A stretch of DNA of 64,000 nt from Ramlibacter paludis (GCF_022012305.1 NZ_JAKLTM010000001.1:1054001-1118000), one strand, 5' to 3'; shown: positions 1-8,234, counted from the first letter of the stretch. Numbers and translations: made by a program. Notes: a model not told the origin generated them from the sequence alone.

Positions 1-514
1 GGTTGAAGTCCGGCGCGCCATCGTCCCACCACACCGGTCCCCGCTCGCCGAGCGCGCGCTTCGCCTGGTCGACCTGCTCGCGCGCGGCGCGACGCTCCGC
101 TTCGGGACGCGTGCCGCGCAGGGCACGCCGCGCATCCATCAGCTGGCGGATCAGTGCCTCCCGCACCTCAGGCGGAAGATGAGGGTTCGACGCGCGCCAC
201 AAGCGTCCGCGCACCACGAAGTAGCGGCCGTCGGGCGTGGTCGGATGGCCGACGGTATCGATGCCTGTTCGCCCCAGGCGGATCGGCCCGCGCAATGGCT
301 CCACGGGCGCCACGGTCCGTCCGCGCTGGCGGATCTCCACGACGCCCTCGCGGGCCATGGAGAGCGCCACGGCGCGCACGCGTGGCATCAAGGGCCGCCA
401 ATCGTCCGCTTCCAGCGCACGGGCCGCTTCCGACGGGCAGATGGTCGCGAGCGGCTTGCGCAACGCCAGCAGGTCGAGGATGGCAGCGCGAATCCCTGCG
501 TCCGTTACCGGCAT
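1..514 (-). CDS. DUF3253 family protein, partial (C-terminus cut by window edge)
   Basis: The reading frame starts at ATG 514 and stays open to the window edge, giving about 171 visible residues. The N-terminal half resembles the small DUF3253 winged-helix-like domain (MPVTDAGIRAAILDLLA, then a segment ending in MAREGVVEIRQRG). The second half carries the motif YFVVRGRLWRASNP followed by LMDARRALRG, which recurs in DUF3253 proteins. It lies 22 nt downstream of the YdeI-like gene on the same strand and probably closes a GST/YdeI/DUF3253 operon. The biochemical function of the family is not known to me. The call rests on motif memory and is moderately sure. Confidence 0.7.
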   Translation of the reverse strand, partial: MPVTDAGIRAAILDLLALRKPLATICPSEAARALEADDWRPLMPRVRAVALSMAREGVVEIRQRGRTVAPVEPLRGPIRLGRTGIDTVGHPTTPDGRYFVVRGRLWRASNPHLPPEVREALIRQLMDARRALRGTRPEAERRAAREQVDQAKRALGERGPVWWDDGAPDFN

Positions 515-536
515 GGGCGGCCCGTGCTTCCCATTC

Positions 537-1124
537 TCAGCCGTGGAGCTTCTCGCCGCGAGCCAGCATGTCCACCAGCATCTCGATGCGCCGGGACCGC
601 GTTTCCGCCCGCTTGGCGGTCTGCACCCGCCAGAGCACGGCATACCGGTTGGTGCCATCGAGGCGGGCAAAGAAGGCGCGCGCCTCCGGCCGTGCATCGA
701 GCGCTTTTTCGAGATCAGGCGGCACCACCGCGGTTCGCGCGCCGTCGTAAGCAGCGTCCCAGCGGCCGTCGGCGCGTGCGCGCTCCACCTCCGCCATTCC
801 CGCCGGCTGCATGCGCCCCGCTGCGATCAACGCCTCGGCCCGGGTGCGGTTCGTCTTCGACCACAAGCTGCGCGCGCGCCTCGGCGTGAAGCGCTGCAGC
901 CAGTGCTGTTCGTCCAAGGCCTTCTTCTGGCCGTCGATCCAGCCGTGGCAAAGCGCCGATTCCACCGCCTGCGGGTAAGTGACGCTCGGCTCGACGGCGT
1001 CCGGCTTCGCGATCAGCAGCCACACGCCATCGGACGATGCGTGGTTCTTCCGCAGCCACGCTTCGAAGGCACGCTGGGTGGCAAAGCGTTGCGGATCCGG
1101 CTGCGCGGGAGTGGTCCGGGGCAT
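537..1124 (-). CDS. YdeI/OmpD-associated (OmdA) family protein
   Basis: A 195-residue protein matching the YdeI/OmdA family, sometimes called bacteriocin-protection protein. Visible family signatures are FEAWLRKNHASSDGVWLLIAK near the N-terminus, YPQAVESALCHGWIDGQKK, and RRARSLWSKTNR. The C-terminal part ends in the usual helical segment (RRIEMLVDMLARGEKLHG). No signal peptide is present, so it is predicted to be cytoplasmic. It follows the GST gene by 9 nt and precedes a DUF3253 gene by 22 nt, so co-transcription is likely. The molecular role of this family is poorly defined. Confidence 0.85.
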   Translation of the reverse strand: MPRTTPAQPDPQRFATQRAFEAWLRKNHASSDGVWLLIAKPDAVEPSVTYPQAVESALCHGWIDGQKKALDEQHWLQRFTPRRARSLWSKTNRTRAEALIAAGRMQPAGMAEVERARADGRWDAAYDGARTAVVPPDLEKALDARPEARAFFARLDGTNRYAVLWRVQTAKRAETRSRRIEMLVDMLARGEKLHG

Positions 1125-1133
1125 GCCGTGCGC

Positions 1134-1793
1134 TCAGTCGCGATCCGGCGCGCCCAGCGGAAACAGGTGGCGGTACGGCCTCGCCTCACGGACCGCGCGC
1201 GCGAACGAGGGGCGCTCGAGCAGGCGTGCCCGGTAGGCGCGAACGCGCGGGTGTTCCGGCGAGATGGGGTGGGTCCAGTCGGCGTAGAACAGCGCGGGCG
1301 CCGCGGCGCAGTCCGCCAGGGAGAAAGCGCCGCCGGCGGCCCATTGCTTGTCCCCGAGCTGTCCTTCCAGCCAGCCGTAGGCACGCTCGAGGGTTTCACC
1401 GGCCCGGGCGCGGAAGTAGTCGCGCTGCCCCGCATCGCCACTCAGCGCACCGCCCACCGCGCCTTGCACGGGCGACATCACGTGCAGGTCGAAGAACCGG
1501 TCGAGGAAGCGCACGTCGAGGGTGGACATGCCGTCGTCGGGGACTAGGCGCACCGGACCGGGATGGGCGCGCTGGAGGTATTCGATGATGATGCTGGTTT
1601 CCACCACCGAGCGCTCCCCGTCCACCAGCAGCGGGAACTTGGCCATCGGCCAGCGGCTGAGCCACTCCTGCGCGTGCTGCGGATGGTCCGCATCGATGCA
1701 GCGGAAGTCGAACGGGATCTCGTTCTCGTACAGCGCGACCAGCGCTTTCTGCGTGTACGAGGAAAAAGGATGGCCATAGAGAGCGAGTGACAT
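1134..1793 (-). CDS. glutathione S-transferase family protein
   Basis: A 219-residue cytoplasmic GST. The N-terminal thioredoxin-like domain opens with MSLALYGHPFSSYTQKALVAL, which places candidate catalytic Ser/Tyr residues at S11-Y13. It continues to the glutathione-binding stretch FPLLVDGERSVVETSIIIEYL, with the cis-proline and the E-T-S turn. The all-helical C-terminal domain (about residues 85-205) follows. The family conjugates glutathione to electrophiles; the substrate here cannot be read from the sequence. It is the first gene of a likely three-gene minus-strand operon and is divergent from ggt. An A-rich tract and AAGG precede the ATG. Confidence 0.9.
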   Translation of the reverse strand: MSLALYGHPFSSYTQKALVALYENEIPFDFRCIDADHPQHAQEWLSRWPMAKFPLLVDGERSVVETSIIIEYLQRAHPGPVRLVPDDGMSTLDVRFLDRFFDLHVMSPVQGAVGGALSGDAGQRDYFRARAGETLERAYGWLEGQLGDKQWAAGGAFSLADCAAAPALFYADWTHPISPEHPRVRAYRARLLERPSFARAVREARPYRHLFPLGAPDRD

Positions 1794-1973
1794 GCGGGCC
1801 TTTTTTTTCCGGGCGGTTCGACTTTATCGGAATCGCGTCATCCGCATGGTCGAGCAGCGACGCTCTTATGCCTTCCGTTCTCAGGGTCCCCCGCAATGCG
1901 CGTGCTGCCGCACGCGAGTACCTTGGCATGCGGCTCGTCCCGTGTCTCACCCAAAGCCCGTCAAGGAGTTCCC

Positions 1974-3926
1974 ATGAAGAAACTTTCAGCGCTTCCGCTG
2001 CTGCTGGCGCTCGCCGCCTGCGGCGGGGGCGACCTCGCACAACTGCCGCCGCCGCCGGACCTCTCCTGCGAGGTCGTCACCGGCAGCGGCTCCGTCGTGG
2101 TGGGCTCTGGCCTGCCCGGCGACCCGGCCGCGCCGGAACCGGCGTCCGGCTACCGTACCGGCATGAAGGCCGTGCATGCGAAGTCCTTCATGGTGGTCAC
2201 CAACACGCCCCTGGCCAGCAAGGCCGGCTGCGACGTGCTCAAGGCCGGCGGCTCGGCGGCCGACGCGGCGGTGGCCATCCAGGGCGTGCTCGGCCTGGTG
2301 GAGCCGCAGTCCAGCGGCATCGGCGGCGGCGCGTTCATGGTCTATTACGACGCCAAGACGAAGACGGTCGCTTCGTACGACGGCCGCGAGACCGCGCCGG
2401 CCACGGCCACCGAGAACTACCTGCGCTGGATCGACGACGCCAGCAATCGCACGACGCCCGTGCCGAGCGCGCGCGCCAGCGGCCGCTCGGTCGGCACGCC
2501 GGGCGTGGTGCGCATGCTCGACCTGGTGCACAAGGAGCACGGCAAGCTGGCGTGGAAGGACCTGTGGCAGCCCGGCATCAAGCTCGCCACCGAGGGCTTC
2601 AAGATCCCCGGCCGCATGGCCGATGCGATCGCCAGCAACCGCAGCAACCTCGCGCGCGATGCGGAAGCCACCGCCACCTACTACAACGCCGACGGCACGC
2701 CCAAGGCATTGGGCACGGTGCTCACCATCCCGGCTTACGCGCAGACGCTGACGACCATCGCCAACGAAGGCGCGAATGCCTTCTACACGGGCGCCATTGC
2801 GCAGGCGATCGTCGACAAGGTCGGGGCGACCGCCGCCGCCGACGGCGTCACGCCGATCACGCCCGGCAAGACCACGCTGGCCGACCTCGCCGGCTACCAG
2901 GCCAAGAAGCGCACCCCGGTGTGCACGACCTACCGCGTGTACTGGATCTGCGGCATGGGCCCGCCGTCCTCCGGCGGCATCACCGTGGCGCAGGCGATGG
3001 GCATCCTGGAGAACTTCAACCTGGACCTCTACGCGCCCACCGCGATGGACGGCGAAGGCGGCAAGCCGCAGGTGCAAGCCGTGCACCTGGTGAGCGAAGC
3101 CGAACGCCTGGCCTATGCGGACCGCGACAAGTACATCGCCGACACCGACTTCGTCTCGCTGCCCGGCGGCACGTGGAACACGATGCTGAACAAGCCCTAC
3201 CTGCGCACGCGGGCCGACCTGATCAGCTTCTCGCGCAGCATGGGCACGGCGCAGCCCGGCGACCTGGGCGCGGTGCCGCTGGGCGTGATCCCGGTGGCGG
3301 AGAACGGCACCACGCAGGTTGTGATCGTCGACAAGGACGGCAACGTCGCCTCGATGACGACCACCGTCGAGTCGAGCTTCGGCTCCTTCCACATGGCCAA
3401 GGGCTTCATCCTCAACAACCAGCTGACCGATTTCGCGGCGACGCCGACCGACAGCACCGGCACGCCGGTGGCCAACCGCGTGCAGGCCAACAAGCGGCCG
3501 CGCAGTTCGATGGCGCCGACGCTGGTGTTCCGCAAGGCCGCCGACGGCAGCGTGGGTGATTTCGCGATGGCCACCGGTTCTCCGGGCGGCTCCACCATCA
3601 TCCAGTACGTGGTGAAGACGCTGGTGGGTGCGCTCGACTGGAAGATGGATGCGCAGCAGGCGACGGCCATGGTCGACTTCGGCGCGGCCAACTCGCCGAC
3701 CACCAGCGTCGGCGGCGAGCACCCCAACGTCAATGCGACCAACAACGGCGCGAGCGACCCGCTGGTCACCGGCCTGCGGGCCCTCGGGCACACGGTGTCG
3801 GTGTCGGCGCAGTCGAGCGGCATCGCCACGATCCTGCGGCCGACCATCAACGGCCAGTCGGTGTTGCAAGGCGGCGCCGACCCGCGGCGCGAAGGCCTGG
3901 TGCTGGGCGACACCTTCACGCCCTGA
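1974..3926 (+). CDS. ggt: gamma-glutamyltransferase, lipoprotein-type
   Basis: A 650-residue gamma-glutamyltransferase/hydrolase that cleaves gamma-glutamyl bonds of glutathione and related peptides outside the cytoplasm. The start at 1974 is chosen because AAGGAG sits seven bases upstream. It opens a signal with a lipobox (L13-A-A-C16), so the enzyme is probably a lipid-anchored periplasmic or outer-membrane protein. The large-subunit motif GGSAADAAVAIQGVLGLVEP is present, as is GPPSSGG. The self-cleavage site is in ENGTTQVVIVDKDGN, so the small subunit should begin at Thr446. SPGGSTIIQYV is the conserved C-terminal loop. The gene stands alone and is followed by a hairpin. Confidence 0.95.
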   Translation: MKKLSALPLLLALAACGGGDLAQLPPPPDLSCEVVTGSGSVVVGSGLPGDPAAPEPASGYRTGMKAVHAKSFMVVTNTPLASKAGCDVLKAGGSAADAAVAIQGVLGLVEPQSSGIGGGAFMVYYDAKTKTVASYDGRETAPATATENYLRWIDDASNRTTPVPSARASGRSVGTPGVVRMLDLVHKEHGKLAWKDLWQPGIKLATEGFKIPGRMADAIASNRSNLARDAEATATYYNADGTPKALGTVLTIPAYAQTLTTIANEGANAFYTGAIAQAIVDKVGATAAADGVTPITPGKTTLADLAGYQAKKRTPVCTTYRVYWICGMGPPSSGGITVAQAMGILENFNLDLYAPTAMDGEGGKPQVQAVHLVSEAERLAYADRDKYIADTDFVSLPGGTWNTMLNKPYLRTRADLISFSRSMGTAQPGDLGAVPLGVIPVAENGTTQVVIVDKDGNVASMTTTVESSFGSFHMAKGFILNNQLTDFAATPTDSTGTPVANRVQANKRPRSSMAPTLVFRKAADGSVGDFAMATGSPGGSTIIQYVVKTLVGALDWKMDAQQATAMVDFGAANSPTTSVGGEHPNVNATNNGASDPLVTGLRALGHTVSVSAQSSGIATILRPTINGQSVLQGGADPRREGLVLGDTFTP

Positions 3927-3934
3927 ACGCGGTA

Positions 3935-3967
3935 GGACGGCTCCGGCAGCACGAAGCGGAGCCGTCC
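3935..3967 (+). terminator. hairpin downstream of ggt, terminator-like
   Basis: Perfect 11-bp stem: GGACGGCTCCG at 3935-3945 pairs with CGGAGCCGTCC at 3957-3967 around an 11-nt loop. It begins 8 nt after the ggt stop codon. There is no U-tract, so it may be a transcript-stabilising hairpin or a weak or factor-assisted terminator. Confidence 0.5.
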
Positions 3968-4004
3968 CGCGAACTTCCCGCCGGCCAGCCCCGACCATGC
4001 GTGC

Positions 4005-4484
4005 ATGAGTTACGCATGGCGTTCCTGGAGCATGTTCGGCGTGGGCACCCTGTTCGGGGTGGTCATGGGTGGCGTCCTGTACGCCCCGCCTGAGTTGGCG
4101 AACCAGCCGCCTCCGTGGCAGCTGTGGTCGCGCATGCAAGCCGCGCCGGCCGTGGACACCCACGCTTCGGGCGCAGGCCCGGCACCGCTGGCTGCAACCG
4201 CACCCGTCGCCGCGGCACCGGTCACCGCCGCGCCCGAGCCCGTGGCCGCCGCTTCGGCGCCCGTGCCCGAGGTGCAGGCGCCGCTCGCCGCCGCATCCGC
4301 ACCGGTGCTCACCGCCAGCCACACGCCGGCCAAACGCAAGGTTCGGGTCGAGGAGTCGACCGTGTCCGCCGCCGCTGCGCCGTCGCAGGAAGGCATCCGT
4401 GTAGCGCCCGAGCCCTTGCCGGCGCCCGTCGAACTCGCGCCGGCCCGCGCCGAGGGCGAGGCCAACGCCGACCCGTCCCGCTAG
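4005..4484 (+). CDS. membrane-anchored Ala/Pro-rich protein of unknown function
   Basis: A 159-residue protein with one N-terminal membrane segment (about residues 10-27, FGVGTLFGVVMGGVLY). A low-complexity Ala/Pro/Val-rich tail follows from about residue 45 to the end, broken by a short basic patch (HTPAKRKVRVEE). No catalytic motif is visible. It is probably a bitopic inner-membrane protein with an extended periplasmic tail, similar in build to the spacer regions of TonB/TolA-like proteins but without a recognisable partner domain. The neighbour at 4498 is convergent, with 13 nt between the stops. I do not recognise a family. Confidence 0.55.
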   Translation: MSYAWRSWSMFGVGTLFGVVMGGVLYAPPELANQPPPWQLWSRMQAAPAVDTHASGAGPAPLAATAPVAAAPVTAAPEPVAAASAPVPEVQAPLAAASAPVLTASHTPAKRKVRVEESTVSAAAAPSQEGIRVAPEPLPAPVELAPARAEGEANADPSR

Positions 4485-4497
4485 CTCGTCTTCCGGT

Positions 4498-4950
4498 TCA
4501 GCCGCTGGCGATCGGCCCGTCGAAGGTGCCGCGCAGCATTTCGATCCGAACCGGCCCGCCGCGGCCGGGCAGCTGGGCCTGGAAGCCGAGCGGTCCTTGC
4601 AGCACCTCCACGCGCACGAGGTCGCCACCGTCTTCAGGCCGATAGTCGTACTTGCCGGGCTGCCAGATCTCCGCCGCCACGTGCAGCCGCCGCGTACCCA
4701 GCAGGCTGCCGATCTGCTTTTGCAGGCGATTGCGTTCCACCTGCAGCGCCTGCACGCGGGCGAAGAGCGCGTCGACGCTGCGCCGGTCGCCGCCTTCCTT
4801 GCTCGCGGCGAATGCTTCGGTCAGCAAGGCGCCTTCCTCGTCCACGAGCTTGGAAACCCGGGATCGCAGTTCGGAGATGCTGGTGTCCTCGCCCATGGAC
4901 TCCAGTTTGCGCGCATCCGGGATGTTTCGAGAAGTCATTGGGCCTGCCAC
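4498..4950 (-). CDS. hypothetical protein with predicted coiled coil
   Basis: A 150-residue protein starting at GTG 4950, which is preceded by a GGGAGGGG ribosome-binding site; an ATG at 4938 is the alternative. The first half (about residues 25-90) is charged and helical with heptad-like spacing (ISELRSRVSKLVDEE, then FARVQALQVERNRLQKQI). The second half looks like a small beta-rich domain (YDYRPEDGGDLVRVEVLQGPLGFQ). There is no signal peptide. It is divergent from the beta-lactamase-like gene at 5071. I do not recognise a family and assign no function. Confidence 0.6.
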   Translation of the reverse strand: MAGPMTSRNIPDARKLESMGEDTSISELRSRVSKLVDEEGALLTEAFAASKEGGDRRSVDALFARVQALQVERNRLQKQIGSLLGTRRLHVAAEIWQPGKYDYRPEDGGDLVRVEVLQGPLGFQAQLPGRGGPVRIEMLRGTFDGPIASG

Positions 4951-5070
4951 CGCGTCCGTCCCCTCCCACAGGCTTCATTTTGGGTCCAGTCCGACGCGCC
5001 GTGCGCGGATCTTCCTCCACCATCGTGATCAGGCCGGGACTTTCTCCCGCGAGCTCGAGAACAGGGAACC

Positions 5071-5907
5071 ATGGCAGAGGCATCGCTGCGCGACACCGTG
5101 CTGCAGATCGGCGAAGAGGCGAGGGCGTCGGCCGTCGCGGTCGCGGCGTACGACTTCGAGCACCACACCGCGTGGTCGCTGAACTCGGCGCGCTGGTTCC
5201 ATGCGGCCAGCACGATCAAGGTTCCGGTGCTGCTGGCCGTGTACGACGCCATCGAGCAGGGCCGCTTCGAGCCGTTCTCGCGCGTGCACGTGCGCAACCG
5301 CTTCCTCAGCATGGTCGACGGCCGCCCCTTTCGTGTGTCCACCGAAAGCGATGCGAACGCCGAAGTGCATGCCGCCATCGGCCACATGCTCACCGTGCAC
5401 CAGCTCGCCGAGCACATGATCGTCACCAGCAGCAACCTCGCCACCAACCTGCTGCTCGATCTCGTCGGGGTCGAGGCCGCGCGCGCGTCGCTGGCGCGCC
5501 TGCACCTGGGCGGCATCGACCTGCAGCGCGGCGTGGAAGACGAAGCGGCGTGGGCGGCCGGCCTCAACAACCGCGTGACGGCCGCGGGCCTGTGCGATGC
5601 CATGCGCCTCATCGAAGAGGGCAAGGCGATCTCGCCCCAAGCCTCGCAGGCCATGCTGGACATCCTGCACCAGCAGCGTTTTCGCAGCGGCATCCCCGCC
5701 GGACTGCCGGAGGATGCGCGCGTCGCCAACAAGACCGGCGAGATCTCCACCATCGCGCACGACGCGGGCATTGTCTACCTGGGTGGCCGCGATGCGTACG
5801 TCGTCGTCATCCTCACCGAATGGGAGCAGGAAGTGAACGGCCGGCAGGAAACGATTGCCCGCATCTCGCGTGCTGTCTACGAATACATGACGAGGCGCAG
5901 CGAATGA
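5071..5907 (+). CDS. class A beta-lactamase-like serine hydrolase
   Basis: A 278-residue penicillin-binding-fold hydrolase (beta-lactamase class A/D-Ala carboxypeptidase superfamily). The active-site motifs are in order: S47-T-I-K50 (SxxK), S120-S-N122 (SxN loop) and K221-T-G-E224 (KTG). No N-terminal signal peptide is visible, unlike secreted beta-lactamases, so it may act in the cytoplasm. It therefore need not be a resistance enzyme. It is the first of three genes that overlap by 4 nt and then 1 nt, the others being an M15-like and an amidoligase-like protein. That context suggests hydrolysis of a D-amino-acid or amide-linked small molecule. The substrate is unknown. Confidence 0.85.
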   Translation: MAEASLRDTVLQIGEEARASAVAVAAYDFEHHTAWSLNSARWFHAASTIKVPVLLAVYDAIEQGRFEPFSRVHVRNRFLSMVDGRPFRVSTESDANAEVHAAIGHMLTVHQLAEHMIVTSSNLATNLLLDLVGVEAARASLARLHLGGIDLQRGVEDEAAWAAGLNNRVTAAGLCDAMRLIEEGKAISPQASQAMLDILHQQRFRSGIPAGLPEDARVANKTGEISTIAHDAGIVYLGGRDAYVVVILTEWEQEVNGRQETIARISRAVYEYMTRRSE

Positions 5908-6488
5908 GCGCATTGCCCTTGCCGGTCGTCAGGGCCGCGGAGCTGCCGCCCGAAGTGCGGCGCGTGCTGCGGCCCGGCGAGATTCTGCTGGACCGCGGCG
6001 ACGCCGACCGCGTGCTGCCTTCGTCCTTCCTGCGCGTGGACTCCTGGAACCAGGCGCGCGAAACCGAGTTGACGCCGCACTTCACGCTTTCGGAGCTGAT
6101 CGGCGTCGACGTGCGCGAGACGCCGCTGCTGCGGTCCTTCCCGCGCTACGTGCCTTGCGCGGTCCTGCTGCTGGCGGCCGGCCTGGAGCTGTTTCGCCTG
6201 GAGGTCGGGACCTATGTCCACGTGGCCGCCAACGGAGGCTACCGCTCGCCCGGTCACGCACTGAGCCGCCACGCTTCGCGCCATTGCTGGGGCACGGCCG
6301 CCAACATCTACCGCATCGGCGATACCTTCCTCGACACGCAGGAAGAGATCGAGAAGTACGCGGCCATCGCGCGCCGCGTGATTCCCGGCGCCTGGGTGCG
6401 GCCCTTCGGCCAGGGCGACGGCGAGGCCGACGACCACCTGCACATCGACATCGGCTACACGGTGTTCGACCCGCCGGAGGCGAACTGA
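5904..6488 (+). CDS. peptidase M15-like (D-Ala-D-Ala carboxypeptidase-like) protein
   Basis: A 194-residue protein whose ATG at 5904 overlaps the previous stop (ATGA). The C-terminal half resembles M15-type zinc peptidases. It has ANGGYRSPGHALSRHASRHCWGTAA, comparable to the YRSxxHN and HxxGxAxD regions. DDHLHIDIGY near residues 175-185 is comparable to the terminal HxD/HxH metal site. The Asp usually following the first His is replaced (GTAANIY), so zinc binding should be checked. There is no signal peptide. It sits between the beta-lactamase-like and amidoligase-like genes, and the three are almost certainly co-translated. Confidence 0.65.
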   Translation: MSALPLPVVRAAELPPEVRRVLRPGEILLDRGDADRVLPSSFLRVDSWNQARETELTPHFTLSELIGVDVRETPLLRSFPRYVPCAVLLLAAGLELFRLEVGTYVHVAANGGYRSPGHALSRHASRHCWGTAANIYRIGDTFLDTQEEIEKYAAIARRVIPGAWVRPFGQGDGEADDHLHIDIGYTVFDPPEAN

Positions 6489-7708
6489 TGGCCGGCAACA
6501 GCAAGCGCGAACGGGCCTTGCCGGCGGGTGCGCTGCAGCGCGCGGCGATGGGGCTGGAAGCCGAATGGAACCTGATGCTGGACGACCAGCCGGTGCGCCC
6601 GGAGGACCTGTTCGGCAGTCCCCGCGACTTCATCCGCGGCGACTTGATGCACCGCCAGGGCACCTCGTACCACCTGCCCACCGGCGGCGCCGTCTACTTC
6701 GACACGGGCGTGATCGAAGTGGCGACGCCGGTGGTGGAGATCGAGCGCGGCTGCGCGGCGCGCGCCGGGCGATCGCTGTGGGAATCGATCCGCTTCATCC
6801 GCGAGGAACTCGATGCCTGGGATGCGCGCAAGGGGCGCAAGACGCGGCTGGTGGGCTTCAGCGCGCACTACAACGTGTCCTTCGACCTGCCGCCGGGCGA
6901 ACCGGCGAACGGCCGCACCATCGAGCAACTGGCGCTGCTGCTGTCGTACATCCTCCCCGCGCCCGTGATGCTGCTGGCCGCGAATCGGCAGTCCACCGGC
7001 GTCGGCGTGCGGCCGCGGCCGGGCCGCATCGAGATCACCTCCGATTTCACGCCGGACCCGGCGCTCATGATCGCCACGGCGACGCTGATCGTCGCGGTGG
7101 CGCGCGAGGTGATGACCTGGCCGAGCTACGACTTGCGCGAGCTCGCGCGCCACGGCATCCCGGTCATCGAAGGCTTCGCGCCCATGCCGCATACCTCGCG
7201 CAAGGGCTGGCTGGCGAAATTCATCTGCTATCCCGACAACCCCTTCACCTGCGACATCGACAGCACGATGTGGCGCACGCCCGAGCACGGCGAGCTCAGC
7301 CTGCGCGCGATTGCCGGCCGCACCATCCGCCGCTTCTGGCGCGCCATCCGCGCCATTGCCGATCCCGAGACGAAGCGGGTGGTGCTGGCCGTGCTGCGCA
7401 GGCGCTCGCCCTCGTTGCTCGAACTGGATGACCGGCCCGCCGCTTACGAAGACGTGGGCACGCTGTGCGCCTGGGAGGCGGGCGCTCCGCTGGCGCGCTC
7501 GCGCTACGAGCGCGTGGTGCTGCAGGCGGTGGCCGGGCAGCCGCTGCGCCTGGACGGCAGCAGCCTGCGCCCGATCGGCATGTCGGGCTGGTCGGCGGTG
7601 GTGTTCCAGCGCGAAGGCGCGGGCCGCGAGGTGATCGCGCTCGACGACCTGGTCGAGCATCTCGACACCTGGGAAGCTGGCGCCACGGGCCGGATCGGCC
7701 TAAAGTGA
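6488..7708 (+). CDS. amidoligase-like protein (glutamine synthetase/GCS fold suspected)
   Basis: A 406-residue cytoplasmic protein whose ATG overlaps the previous stop by one base. I do not know a named family. The ordered motifs resemble carboxylate-amine ligases: G22-L-E-A-E26 (GxExE, as in glutamate-cysteine ligase and amidoligases), D72-T-G-V-I-E77 followed by VATP, SAHYNVSF in place of the usual sGxHVHv, and RPGRIEIT in the position of the RxxxIE strand. If the fold is right, it would form an ATP-dependent amide bond, with its two hydrolase neighbours acting on the product or trimming the substrate. This is inference from motif order only. Confidence 0.5.
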   Translation: MAGNSKRERALPAGALQRAAMGLEAEWNLMLDDQPVRPEDLFGSPRDFIRGDLMHRQGTSYHLPTGGAVYFDTGVIEVATPVVEIERGCAARAGRSLWESIRFIREELDAWDARKGRKTRLVGFSAHYNVSFDLPPGEPANGRTIEQLALLLSYILPAPVMLLAANRQSTGVGVRPRPGRIEITSDFTPDPALMIATATLIVAVAREVMTWPSYDLRELARHGIPVIEGFAPMPHTSRKGWLAKFICYPDNPFTCDIDSTMWRTPEHGELSLRAIAGRTIRRFWRAIRAIADPETKRVVLAVLRRRSPSLLELDDRPAAYEDVGTLCAWEAGAPLARSRYERVVLQAVAGQPLRLDGSSLRPIGMSGWSAVVFQREGAGREVIALDDLVEHLDTWEAGATGRIGLK

Positions 7709-7730
7709 TCCTCCCCTTGCCAGGAGGATC
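7707..7730 (+). promoter_or_regulatory. hairpin covering the ribosome-binding site of the 7736 gene
   Basis: GATCCTCC (7707-7714) pairs perfectly with GGAGGATC (7723-7730) across an 8-nt loop. The 3' arm contains the AGGAGG ribosome-binding site of the ATG at 7736, and the 5' arm overlaps the stop codon region of the preceding gene. It could mask translation initiation or serve as a weak terminator. Confidence 0.5.
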
Positions 7731-7735
7731 CTGAA

Positions 7736-8101
7736 ATGCCGATTCGTACTGCATCCATGACCCGGCGCCTCGAGAAGAACGGCCAGGCGCTGCATCGCGC
7801 CATGCAGGCCGGCGACGAAGCCGAACAGGCCTTGCGCGATGAGCGCCGCCTGCTGAAGGAGGAGAAGGAAAAGCGCGCGGCCAAGGCCCTGGAACCCAAG
7901 CCCAAGGCCGTCGACCGCCTGCTGCGCACGCACCACGCGCAGCCCAAGGAAAAGCCGGCGTCCGCCAAGGACGCGCACGGCAAGGAAGCTAGCAAGCCCA
8001 AGGCCCGCCGCACGCGCGCCGAGAAGCACGCCGAGAAAGCCGCGGCGATGGAAGCCGCTCGCAATTCGCACAAGAAGGCCGCCGCCAAGCCCGCCAAGTA
8101 A
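7736..8101 (+). CDS. Lys/Ala-rich small basic protein
   Basis: A 121-residue, strongly basic protein. Residues 10-60 are predicted helical or coiled-coil (RRLEKNGQALHRAMQ, RDERRLLKEEKEKRAAKALE). The remainder is Lys/Ala-rich low complexity, resembling histone-H1-like tails (KKAAAKPAK at the end). There is no signal peptide or catalytic motif. A role in nucleic-acid binding would be a guess from charge alone. Its AGGAGG site is the 3' arm of a perfect hairpin. Its TAA stop is the first part of a dispersed inverted repeat at 8100. Confidence 0.65.
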   Translation: MPIRTASMTRRLEKNGQALHRAMQAGDEAEQALRDERRLLKEEKEKRAAKALEPKPKAVDRLLRTHHAQPKEKPASAKDAHGKEASKPKARRTRAEKHAEKAAAMEAARNSHKKAAAKPAK

Positions 8102-8120
8102 TTGGGGTCAGAACCCAATT
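8100..8120. repeat. dispersed inverted repeat, copy 1
   Basis: A 21-nt element with arms AATTGGG and CCCAATT around a 7-nt centre. The exact reverse complement occurs at 62087-62107. Both copies overlap the TAA stop of a gene. Arms of this kind can form a 7-bp hairpin and might act as a terminator. I recall similar sequences scattered in other betaproteobacterial genomes, but cannot confirm it here. Confidence 0.85.
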
Positions 8121-8234
8121 TCCGGCGGCGCGGCCGTCGACGCTTTCCGACCGCAAGAGTCGGCCTGCGCCCACATGCGGACCCCGGGCACGGATCCCAC
8201 AGTCGCGGTTGAACTCTGCAAGCTCGAGAGAACC

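Noticed and set aside
1986..4628. An 880-residue minus-strand open frame antisense to ggt
   Set aside because: Composition is that of a third-position-GC shadow; ggt on the other strand has complete family motifs.
5071..5907. Beta-lactam resistance gene
   Set aside because: Active-site motifs fit, but no signal peptide is seen and the operon context is not that of a secreted beta-lactamase.
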